DNA from: Eopsaltria australis
Taxonomy: Eukaryota; Chordata; Aves; Passeriformes; Petroicidae
NCBI GenBank assembly: GCA_034509425.1
Contig: JAVTVJ010001387.1
Coordinates: forward strand, 1-64,000
Length of the DNA: 64,000 nt
Direction: 5' to 3'
Each line of letters begins with the position of its first letter. Position 1 is the stretch's first letter. The notes under the pieces are model-generated. The model did not search any database. It had not been told where the DNA came from and saw only the letters and a program-made list of their open reading frames with translations. The position numbers and the translations under genes are program-made. Shown one piece after another: positions 34,100-44,845 of the stretch.

Positions 34100-34944
34100 G
34101 TATCGGCGCCGGGGCGGGCGGGCCGTGCTGAGCCGAGCCGGGAAGGGCACAGAGGAGAGGCGGGGTGCGGGCACACAGAGACGGGGAGAGCTCTCGTCCC
34201 TCCAGGTGCTGGCACGGCTGTGACCCCGTGCCGGAGCCGGGCGGGGGGTGGGATGCAGCAGCCGGAGCGGCGCGGCTGCTGTGCTGCACCTGGGGCTGGC
34301 CGGTCTCAACCTTGAGCCGTCCCGGCTCACCCTGAGGAGGTGCAGCCCTCGCTGGCATTGCGCTGGGGGCTTTCCGAGGGGTTCTGGTTGGGGACTTTCC
34401 ATCCCGCCACCCGGACTGCGTCCGCATCCTGATCGCCCAGCATCCCTCGCTTGTTCTCCCGGGCACTTGCAGGGCGCTTCACCTTCAAATGCCCCCTCGG
34501 CGGTCCCGGGCGGAGCTGCCACCTCGGAGCAAACCCTCTGAAAACCGAGAGGGCGAGGAGCAGGCGGGGAAACGAGAAAGTTCAAAGGTTTAACCCCTTA
34601 CTGCCCATCTGCTTGGAGACAAGCCGTGAAGGGGCACCGCATTGCTCCTCCACACTTGCTCCCGGGCTCTTGCCCAGTCTGGGGGAACCACCATGTACCC
34701 CTGACTCCTCCCACCCGCTGACCGCTCGTCAGCATGCAGCTCTACTCCTCGGGTGCCTTGTGCAAAGCAGGGTCTGAAGGGATGGAGGGCTGGAAACTTG
34801 TCTGCACTCAGACAAAGGGAGTAAGGCTGTGGGGGGAGAGCTGACGAAGACCAGGCATTAGCCTTTTCTTCTCCTAGAGACACTATTCCTCTTTTGATTG
34901 TGCCTCTTTGCAGGCTGCCTTCCAAGGATTCCTGGTCTCTGTGC

Positions 34945-34950
34945 ATGTGA
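34945..34950 (+). promoter_or_regulatory. CPLX2: Start-stop uORF (ATGTGA)
   Basis: The only ATG in the predicted leader, in a weak context (T at -3, T at +4). It is directly followed by TGA and lies 34 bases before the main ATG at 34985. Start-stop elements are known to stall ribosomes and dampen translation in other genes. A role here is inferred. Confidence 0.5.
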
Positions 34951-34984
34951 GGTGTGAAGGTGGGCAGACCCCAAACAACAAATC

Positions 34985-35015
34985 ATGGATTTTGTTATGA
35001 AACAGGCTCTAGGAG
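34985..35015 (+). CDS. CPLX2: Complexin-2, first coding exon (partial)
   Basis: This is the start of complexin, a small cytosolic presynaptic protein of about 134 residues that binds assembled SNARE complexes, clamps spontaneous vesicle fusion and supports calcium-triggered release. The exon encodes MDFVMKQALG and the first base of codon 11. The D at position 2 matches vertebrate complexin-2. Complexin-1 has E there, and complexins 3 and 4 begin quite differently. The ATG has a strong context (A at -3, G at +4). The N-terminal region encoded here is the part linked to promoting release. The accessory and central SNARE-binding helices come from exons outside the window. No continuation exon starting with GGxGCC and coding ATKDMGKML-like sequence was seen before 64,000. 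The remaining doubt is complexin-2 against another complexin. Confidence 0.85.
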
Positions 35016-37033
35016 GTAAGTGTGGTTGGCACACAATGGGCCTTGAACCCCTCCTACCCCTCTCCTTTGCACCTGGAAAGAGAGGGGATGGTCTACCGTG
35101 GTAGGGTCTACTCCTGGAATAGCTTTTTGAGGACTTGGGAGAGCATGCCTGTCACTGATTCATGATCCTAGAGTGGAGTGTTTGAAGAGTCTGAGCAGGA
35201 GAGGGCAGCAACAAGCAGAGACCAAAGCCCCATGTCAGAGAAGAGACCTCCCACGCAAGGTGTGCTGGCCCGGGGTCATGCCTAATTGGTACCCTACCAA
35301 CTAGATGCATATCCTGCTGTGCAGTGTGCAGGTCTTGGTTTGCTTCATGCCATGCCACTGAGGCAGGCATTACAAAGGATCAAGACTTGTTTAGGCAGAG
35401 TAAGCCCAAAGAAAGAGTGGCATTTTGTCTATGTGTGTAAGTCCTCTTCCTTCTTTGCCCCAAAGATTGGCCAAATCCTGAACAAAACATGGCCAGTGCA
35501 GAAATTTTTGTCCCTGATATTTTGAGAGTTATTTTTCCCACAATAAGGAGGGAAATGATAATAAAGTATTCCCACACACCTGGATTTGAGGCCAACCTTC
35601 TATGTGTTTCTGTGTGAGGAATTGTTTAAACCTAATGGTGGGAAATAGAATAGTAGGGATGTGTGTAGGAGAAATCGAAAACACTGCACAAATATTTGGG
35701 AATGAGATTCCTTTTTTTCTGCCACTTAGTTACTTTCCAAACTGCTTGACCTGCACATTTGGTCTAAGCAACAATCTAAGCATCACTGAGGTGATGCTGG
35801 GTGCTGTTGGGAACTGAAATATTTGCCTCAGAGGAAGCTGATCATTCTCTCTCATACTCTATCTCATGTGTGCATTTTTCATTCTTTTTTTCTTTGAAGA
35901 CACTGTAGAATCATGGGGCTGTGTAAATGTTTAATGTATAGTGATATTGGTGTTATATACAACTTCAACATTTACTGCAGGGCTCTCTCCCATGGCATGG
36001 AAACAATGTTTTCATCTCTGAAAGTGGTGGGTGTTTTTCACCAGAGGAGCAAAATTGTCACAGTTAAGAACAGAACAAGCAGCTCAAGTTTTAGTTGGGG
36101 TATTTTAAATAGGGTGATCAAATTGGAGAAGAAAGGGACTAATTTGGTTGCATGAAATAGTGAGGTATGAAGACACCTACGTGAGAAGGTAACGGTTTGT
36201 GTGGTAGCAGTGCTATGTCTCATTTCACTCTTCAGTGCCTGTTTTGAAGGAGAATTAGTGTTAAGATGTGCGGGCTTTGCGCTGTTTGCTGTAGCGCAAG
36301 GTTGCTTGCACAGAAATGAACTTACGTACCTGCAAACTGGAGATACAGCCACTACAGCTGGAGATCCATGAATCCAGAAAAGGGAAATAACTGCCCAGAC
36401 ACTGCAGTTAAAGGCAGGGGGAGGAGGGCTGCAGCAAAGGAATAATATCTATGATGCCTGCTTTTTTCTGCAGCTTGGTGACTTGAGTTGGAAGCAGTGT
36501 CTGCCTGTGCTTAACAACATTCACCCTGGTTAGACCTTCATTCTAACATGATGTTGCATGCCAAGGTCAGGATTTGTATGATAATAGGACTTTCTGAGAA
36601 GGTAAATTCAAAAAGCATCTTTCTGTGAAGTCTGAGCTCCTGATGTCTGTCAAGATGCTGCCCAGGGCACCAGCTCTTCTTCCAGATGACTTAATGTGTC
36701 TGGGACTTACCCACTTGCCCAGTAAAGGAGAAGTCTCTGCAGAGTGGTAAAATCCAGGAAATGCTAATTCATTAAGCAGAGTCCTGTTTTTAAATTACAA
36801 ATAGTTTCAACAAGATAAAACAAGATCTCCCTGGGCAAATATAATATGGAGAATAAAGGTGGTTTTGGACACTGGTTTCTACCTGGAGTTAAAGCCTAAG
36901 CTGATGCAAATCATCCAAGCTGGCCAGACTGGCACAGCAAATCAAGGACTAAAGGTTATAGTTTGCTTCCTTGGTTTTGGGGCCAGAACCTTTTCTGTCT
37001 GCCAGTTCTGATATCCAAAGGGAGATTTACTTA

Positions 37034-37090
37034 AGAGTTGGACTCAATGATCCTTCTGGATCCCTTCCAACTCAGAATAATCTGTGAATT
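37034..37090 (+). mobile_element. CR1 LINE terminal fragment
   Basis: 'gagttggactcaatgatcct' followed by 'ggatcccttccaactcagaa' is a CR1 3' terminus on the plus strand, about 57 bp long. It is a very short, 5'-truncated copy. Confidence 0.65.
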
Positions 37091-38415
37091 GTGCCCACAA
37101 GGGTGGTCAAAGTGAGCAAAGCACCAAACCTCTAGTGACAGATAGGCTTGCTTTGGATAGGATACATGATCTGATGTGCTAGTGATCATTTTTATTATCC
37201 TCACTTTCTGGGAGATCTTTGTATGAATTTCATGGCTCTTTGATTTTAGTTTAATATGACTTTTCCCTGTACACCTCTGAATTCATTTTTCTGTTTGATA
37301 GGATTTTTTGAATGGTGCAAAAGTTCTTATCCCATTCACATAATGTCTCTTATGGTGCTCCTGGAAGAAAGAAAAAGGTACTGCAGTTTTGTCAGTAAGG
37401 TCCTCTCTAATTTAGGCAGGATCAGACCTGCCATAGATTCCGCTTGCAGATCACCTACAGCTAAGGTAGCTTAACATTTCAACTGTCTCAGATGGTGAAA
37501 ATTCACGAAAGCTGGGGGCCAGCTGGGTGTCCTTGACAGAGCATAATGGGTATGTCATTTTCATAACGGGTGTATAATTTTCTTTTCCCAGTGTACAGCC
37601 CCAAAATGAGGCTTAGGCCAGAGCTTATGATAGCTAAGAGCCTGGATTTGAAAACTGTTTGCAGGTGTGTGCTTTTGACCTTTTCCTACTGGACAGGTCT
37701 CTGAAGCACGTGAAGAGTTTGGAACCAGGTTTTGTCACAGGGAGTGATCAAATAAAGTACTGATAGGAAAACATCATTGTTCTCCTACCTCCTCACCTTA
37801 TTGAGGAAGATGAGGTCTCACTCTCTGCTAATTAGCAGTAACCTTAGCAGAATGCTTCTGTGGGAGTTTTGCCATTGCCTTTGTAGTAAAGTATGAAGAT
37901 ATTAGCCTTATCTCTAATGGCACAGAATGATCAGATTTGCTTTTCCTTGGAGTTTTGCACATAGGGGAAGAAGGCAATGAGGTGTTTTGAAAGGTAGGTG
38001 ATCTAAGCTAGCAAGTTAGCAAGCAAGGAAAGGCACTTACGTGGTGGCAAGTTGTTTTGTTTGTCACACCCTGTGTGACGAGGGTATTTAGGTTTTGTGA
38101 AATCAGTTTGACAGGTTATTGTATTGCTGAAGTAGAATGTGTCCTTTCCCTGGCTTGTTGTTAAAGAGGGTGTGCTGCTTCTGTGCAGTGGAAGGTCATC
38201 CTCTGCTGTCCTGCCAGCACTGGGATTTTGCTGCTGTGTTGGCAGCAGAGTTTCTGCCTGGAGGTTGACCAGCATGAAATGTGTCTTTTTAAATCCCTGG
38301 CCTCTTCATGGCAAAATCCTTCACCCTTTCATTAGCAGTGGGGACTGAGGTCCAGGAAAAGCAGTACAAAATAGTAGCAAAATAGTAGGTTATTTGTCTG
38401 ATTTCCTTCTGCAGT

Positions 38416-38450
38416 TTTTTTAATTTTTATTTTATTTTATTTTTTTTTTA
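38416..38450. repeat. T-rich (TTTTA)n tract
   Basis: Degenerate TTTTA units joined to a T run. Intronic simple repeat. Confidence 0.8.
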
Positions 38451-40535
38451 ACTTTTTGACCTTTCAGCACCCTGTGTGGAAGTTGCACTGTTTACCGTGT
38501 GACAGTGACAGAAGCCATGGAGAAGTCATGATGCTGGTTAGCTTTGTAAGACAAGAAGAAAGTAGCAAGAGGAAACCTGAAGGCTTAAAATTGCTGCTTC
38601 TTCCACAGGAGTAACAGCAAGGGGGTATTCTGTACCTCTGACCCTGCTACATCATCAGATATTGACAGAGGTGTGTAGGCAGGGTGATTGGTCTCTTTGC
38701 TGTTCCTGTGACAGTTCTTTAAATGAAGACAATAAGAGTCATTTCATGCTATATTTTACATTCAAAGTGCTCTTTGCCAAGCCCTGTTAGAGCTGGCCTG
38801 CTGTCATCATGGCCAATATGTATGATTTCCCAGGAGAGATCGGGAGCTGGAGGATCCAAAATGGGTCCTGAAGGTGTTTAGCTGTAATGCTTTCACTGTG
38901 CATTGCTTATTTCTTCCTAAGTTTGTGTGAAAGCAAATTGTGCATGAACACCTGACTCCCATGTTGTACTACACTGTATCGCTTCCTCTGCCACTGCTGG
39001 CTTGGAGAAACAGGGAAACTGGATTGAAATAGGAGACAATGATCTTTGTGAAGCTCTTCTGGGTATCACTCTGTTACTGGGTGATTTGAGGGCCAAGGGT
39101 CTGAGACATTTCTTATGAAAATGAAAAGAGGAAACCTATGGAAAGTGAGGAGAATTCACTGGAATGTTGGATCATGATGTGTTTGAAGAGAGAGAGATTT
39201 CCTACTGCAGAAAGCAGCATTCTGCAGACCAGAATATTGTGAAATTTTGGTATACAAAACACACAGTAGTTCTAAATATGATGCTGCACAGAGCCCTTTT
39301 AGTGTGCTACTTTTATTGCGATGAATGGGAGAAATGGCAACACCTGGATGGTAAAAGGATGCCTGCCTCAAATTTTGACTTTTTTAATGTCAACCTGTGG
39401 GTAAATTATGCAAATCTTTTCACATGTTACAGTGCATATGAATGATACTGTCTGAATTTCTTCTTCATGCTTCCAGCACCCTTTGAATTCACTGCAATGC
39501 AACCCCACTAGGAGGAATGGTACATCTGAGTTTCTGGATAGATACTCACTATGATAGATAATACAGGCATGATTTGCTGATTTACTGGCAGCAGTTTAGA
39601 GTGGGGACTGCTGCTTCACATTCCCTTCTTCTGTCAAGAATCAGTGGACACTTGTTTTGGTTCAGAAGAATTATTAAAATACAAATAGACAGAAGAAAAA
39701 TGCAACCAGATTGCCACCTGGAACATGTCAGCAGGGGGGCACTGCCTACTTCATGCCCCTTGCCAGCAACTTTGATTCAGCTGGGCATATCACAAAACAC
39801 AGTCTAGAGGGAGTCCCCTTGTTCTTGAAGGCAGACAGAGATCCAAACCCTCATGAAGATAATGGGATTTAAGTCACTGTGAGACTTAAGCTCTCCTGTG
39901 CTAAGCTTACATTAGGGAAGATGTGAGAGTGTGTGAATGCCAGATAAGCCTGAGTGAAAACCACACTAATGTTTAACATCTTAGCAGTGACCTTCTGTAT
40001 ATTCCACTGCTACATTTGCCTCACTTTAGTATCTTGTGATGTGAGGATTAAGTCCATAATTTTTCTTGCAGCAGTTAGCAAGACTGAGTGCATTCAGAGG
40101 CAATACAGACCTGTTCAGAGTGGAACACACTGTGAAATAAACACAGGACTTTGTTTTCTCCTTCTCCAACTCCCTCTCTTATTTCTCACATTTCCAGTTC
40201 TTTGCTGAGCCTCCGTGCTTCTCTGGGACCGCATGCATCAACTAGGCTGTGCTCCACTGCTTGTGTTAACGCATGAAGTTCTGGAGCAGGACAGAAGCTG
40301 AAATGCAAAACTGCAGGTCATAATGCCAACAAACAGTGCTGGTGTTGACTTGTGGGGTTTCTTTTGTCTGTGATCACTGAAACATTTAACACAGGGGGTC
40401 TTTCATTTTGCAGTCAGCTGCATCCAAGTCAATAAGGCTGCAGAATCTGGCAAGAGACATGAGGTCTCAAGCCCACTGTAGCATGTGATAGGTGTAGGGG
40501 GGTCACTTACTTTCATTCACAGATAATTTCTACCT

Positions 40536-40800
40536 GTGTTGTGTGCAGTTCTGGGTTCCACAAATTAAAGATGTTTTTAAGGGAGTTGAATGCTTCCAGA
40601 GGAGGGCAACAAAGCTGGCGAAAGAGGTGGAAGAAATGTCTCCTGAGGAGTGGCTAAGGACCTCTTTTTTCTGTTTTGGAGAAAAGGACGCAAAGGGGTC
40701 ACCTCATTGGTCTCTACAGCCTTTTGTAAAGAGAAAGTGGAGAAGGAGGTGCTGATCCCTTCTTCCCAGCATCCAGTGACAGGAGGCAGGAACCTGGGGT
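40536..40800 (+). mobile_element. CR1 LINE fragment (ORF2 end and 3' region)
   Basis: Blocks in order: 'ttgtgtgcagttctgggttc', 'cttccagaggagggcaacaa', 'tctcctgaggagtggctaag', 'ggtcacctcattggtctcta', and 'agcatccagtgacaggaggc'. This is the last part of CR1 ORF2 running into the 3' region, and it stops before the terminal repeat. It is old and has no open frame. Confidence 0.8.
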
Positions 40801-43689
40801 AGGTGGCATACCTGTTGCATATATTTTTCACAAGGAATGGTATTAAAAGCCTTTTTATTTCCTAATCAATACTGGTGGCAAAGACATTTTCTTCAAAAAA
40901 TTTGATTAAGTTGCAAGATGTCTTCCAAGGAAGCAAATGGTTGCTGTTGAGATGATACCAATGAAACAACTACAGTGATGGTCAGCTGATTTATTCCATC
41001 TGTGATCCAAACCAGGAGATGAAAACCCAAAGAGGTCCTTTCTTCCTGTGCCTTTCTTGAGAAAACTTCCTTTTATATTTGCTTGCCTCTGTTTGGCCTG
41101 TTCCTGTTAGAATCACACAAAAGCTCTCCCTTGTGTCTGCTGGGATCTTACTTATGTTTGTCTTACTTGCAAACAGACACTGCAAGCAGAGTGCTTGTTA
41201 AAGTATCCTTGGAGGAAATGTGCAGCCTTCAGCTGATTGGAGAGGTAGGCTACAAAGAGCTTAACTGAGATTTGTGCTGCAGGTCATCTGCTTGCCAAAA
41301 GCCTTCTTGGAGTGGAGTGACATGGATCAACAGAAAGTTTTCTCTCCCAGAGAGAGAGAATTATGGAAATTTCACATACATTAAGTAGTCTGTCTAGGAC
41401 TGATTCATGTCAGAAAGAAAGATTCTTCTCCTTGGTTTTTCTGTCCACTTTGAAGGAAATTCTGCATACTTTTGATTTTAATATCTGTTGTTGAATACCC
41501 GAATTTTTATGACTTCTCTTTTTTCTTCACCTTTCATAACTGAAAAAGTTATGAAAGAGACAAGTGGTAGTTTCTTGCCAGCTGCATGGTTTTGGCACAA
41601 ATAGGATTTGTCAGTGCTGAAATTTCAGCCTGTGTTGCATAGGAAATGTTATCTGCAGCAGCGGATTTGGAGCTGGGCATGAGCCTAATGGATGATGCAT
41701 TACAATTATTCAGAGCTTCCTGGTGAAATGGGATGCTCTAAATGTAAACTACTGGCTTACCTTTGTGTTGGCTCTTAAGGACAGAGAAGTTCAGGATGTA
41801 GTTCAACTGTTAGCCATGGAGACCTGCTCACTTGCTCCTGTGCTGGCAAAAGGACGGATGTTAGAGAAGACTGATGTGTATGAATGCTGATGTACCTGGG
41901 AGGGCTTTCTTCTCTGACTAGAAGGGTAAGGTTTGAATTCATAAAGCTATGAAATCAAATCTAGGAGGGCCACCTGGGTTTAGATGTCTTGCTGAGCTAA
42001 GCTGTAAGTTAACTGTATGGTCTGTATTTGTTAGCACTGCAGTGAAGCATAGGGCTCCAAAAACTCTAAGCAACCTCTGTAAAGGCTCTCCACTAAGGGA
42101 GGACAGGCATCCCATCCTGCCCTTACAGGAATGAGAATGTCCTTTTCATCCTGGCCCCAAAGGCCAACAGCACGAGAATCCACCCTAGAAACAAGATGGT
42201 GTCACGGGAAATTTCATGTGGCAGTAGCATGGAGATCAAAGTCCTCCAGCAGTGTCTGAAGTCTGCCAAATTGTTGAGGAGGCCTGGAAGAGGAAGGCAA
42301 TAAGCAGGGAAAGCTGGCAGAAGGAAAGAGACAGAGCTCTAATGTGTTGCCGTTGGCTTGTCTCTTGTCAGAGGGCTACATGCAAAAGACATGTTCTTCT
42401 GTTTGAAGGCCAAGGTCCCTTCTCTGAACTTTATGATAGTGTTCAGACACTATCTGAGGGGATAGATACTGATGCTGAGACTCAGAGACAAATACAAGTT
42501 CTGCTGTTATCTAGGGTGAGAATTCGTAGCTTTTCAGGCCTTTGGAGAGAGTATATGGTTCATAAAATGGTAACTGGGATGTTAGTCCTTTAAAGCTGCA
42601 GAATTTCTATGCCCACTTCCAACAACTGTAATGATCCTCAGCAGCATGCTGAGAGCACTTCCAAATTTTCTGTCTCTCCTCTTTAAGTGATGGGGCAGAA
42701 AGTACTCTGCCCTAGCCTTGGATACTCTTCTTTGTGAGGCTGCACCTCTGCACTGCCTTTTTCAGCATATTCATTCCATAGGCTGAAATCAAGTGCTTGG
42801 TCAAGGCAACACAGAACCTTAAACATTTGCTAACTTACTGCTTTGAGCACTTTGCTAGTTGCCATCGTACTTTCTCACGTACAGTCTGATTGTGAGAGCT
42901 TGGATATAGTCAGTTACGTTTCTCTCAGGTTAGTTTTTGGGTCTGGACTGCATGTCTCAGGATGTAGAACATTGCTGAGAAGGCTGAAAGTTTCAGCCGG
43001 TTGCTGAGCAGATGCTCCTGTGGTTTGCTAAAGGGTAACAGCTGCAATTACAGACATGGCAAAGGTTACTAGTGATCTGTCACTGGTACAAATCACAGTG
43101 CCTATTAGAAACAAAATACTTCAAACAAATTGTGTCTCTCTGCTAGGAACAAATGGATGACCACCCCATGCAATTTGAGGGTTGGGGTTTTTTCCCCCTC
43201 TCTCCTGTGTTTTTAAATTAGCTGCTTTCAAGTTGGGCAGATGCTGTCTCTGCAGAAGTGCATCAATACAAACAACAAATTTGATCTGCTGACTTTGTGC
43301 ATCTTTTTGCAATTTGAATTTGCCATTACCTAAAAAAATGAAGCTGCTTAGTAGCTACTTACATTTTTGCATCATGATTTGAGTCTTGTGGCTTATTTGC
43401 AGTGATACTGACCTTGAAGGAATGTCAGACATACAACAACATGAACATAAATTTGGGATTCAGATGACTGTGAATTACCTTCTGTGGAAAATAAGGGAAG
43501 AAACAAACAAAAAAAAATCCAAGTGGGGAATGGTGGAGCTGTTTTGATAACTTCAGCCTCCTGAGAGAATTGGAGCAATGAAGGGGAAGGCAAACAACAA
43601 TTAAAGGAAAAAGGATGTGAAAGAAATGTATGTCAATGCTTAGGCTGGCAAATAGTTGAGCTGCCATGTCTCTGTGTCCCTGAAAATAT

Positions 43690-43712
43690 CTCTTTTTTTT
43701 TTTTTTTTTTTT
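43690..43712. repeat. Poly-T run
   Basis: An uninterrupted T run of about 22 bases in the intron. Confidence 0.9.
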
Positions 43713-44810
43713 GCTAGTGAGCTCAGGCAAATTTGACCAGCAGAAAAGAAATTTGAACCTTTTATTGGAGGTAACTGAGTGTAAGATGGTTGTCTCAATT
43801 GCTGGCCTTGTCTGTGGGAGAACCCTGAGTATGCTTGGGAAGGTCACTTGATCTCCAGGTTAAATGGTGTATTTCCCAGTCTCCTTGCACAGAAAGCACT
43901 ATAGGATACCATTATCCCAGGGAAACAACAGACTCAACCAGACACACAGGCCTCTGAGCACTGCTCTTCCCTTCATGGAAAGTGAACAGCAGTCTTCTGT
44001 CCTTGTATCAGTCCTTCTGCTTCTGAGTGCTGGACAGAGCTGAACATCCAGACTTAATGGATGTGAAAATTCGTCCTTGACCTGATATTGGCAATGAAAC
44101 TTTCTTGCTGTTTCTACTTCACTGCCATGGTGTTCCTGTGTGAAGTGTGAAACTTTCTGCACACCCCCTGAAGGGGCAGGAACTGTGTGGGACTGCCTGG
44201 CCTCTGTTCCAGTGCCTGTCCTAAGCATGTGTGTCTCTTGAATTCTTTGAAAATGCATATGTTAATCAAAATCTTAATTTGCAAGAGGACTTTGGAAAAG
44301 TTTTACTAAGGCTGTGGGTTTTTTTTTTTTTTTTTAATGTAAAGCTTTTAAACACCTAGTTTGCTTTTTTTTCTCAGCAATCAAGAAAAGAAGACATATT
44401 GCAGACATGAAAGACTACATAAGACTAAGACATCATGTCCAAATCAATGAACTTTTAATCTCAGGCAGTATTTACTTTATGCTGGAGCTAAGTTTATGCA
44501 TGCTGCTCTTCCTTGAGTCTGAGTGAAATGTTTTGTTCTTTGTGACTTAGATTTCTCTTTGCAGTTTCCTTCAGATTTATTTTGTCCATAAATTAAAAAA
44601 AAAAAATAAAGTCCCAAACAGAATACAAGTAAGTAAAAAAATGGAGGAGAAGGAGAAAATAGTCAGAGGTTTTGCCAATATATGTATGTAGTTGCTCCTC
44701 TACACAGTTCTAGCCAGGAATAAAAGTATTTGGAAGAATATTTAGAAAAAATCTTGACCTCATTAGAAACAGATGTGCAGAGGAGTCTTTTTTAATTTCA
44801 GTTTCTGTTT

Positions 44811-44845
44811 TTTTTTTGTTTGTTTGTTTGCTTGTTTTTGTTTTT
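44811..44845. repeat. (GTTT)n / T-rich tract
   Basis: TTTG units with one interrupting C, next to a T run. Intronic simple repeat. Confidence 0.85.

Larger units (their letters stand above)
32745..34580 (+). promoter_or_regulatory. CPLX2: CpG island promoter of the complexin gene
   Basis: About 1.8 kb dense in CpG and GC, unlike anything else in the window. It holds C-rich Sp1-type boxes (33281-33307), a GC box GGGGCGGGG at 33786-33794, and a TATA-like GATAAAAAG at 33889-33897. It ends a few hundred bases before the start-codon exon, and no other gene start lies nearby. Long reading frames on both strands here (up to 340 aa on the minus strand) result from the low stop-codon density of GC-rich DNA. 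They are not listed as genes. Confidence 0.8.
34914..35015 (+). other. CPLX2: Complexin exon 2: 5' leader plus first codons
   Basis: The exon is bounded by an acceptor with a pyrimidine-rich run before 'ctctttgcag' (CAG at 34911-34913) and a strong donor GTAAGT at 35016-35021. Its first 71 bases are leader and the last 31 code. The leader contains one upstream ATG, at 34945, that is followed at once by TGA. The exon length of 102 bases and the phase-1 donor match the way complexin genes split the coding sequence after residue 10. Confidence 0.8.

Noticed and set aside
33444..34466. 340-aa reading frame on the minus strand, plus 252- and 210-aa frames on the plus strand, in the CpG island
   Set aside because: GC-rich DNA has few stop codons, so long frames appear by chance on both strands. 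The proteins are Pro/Arg/Gly/Ser-rich without any domain, they overlap each other, and the region is explained by the promoter island.
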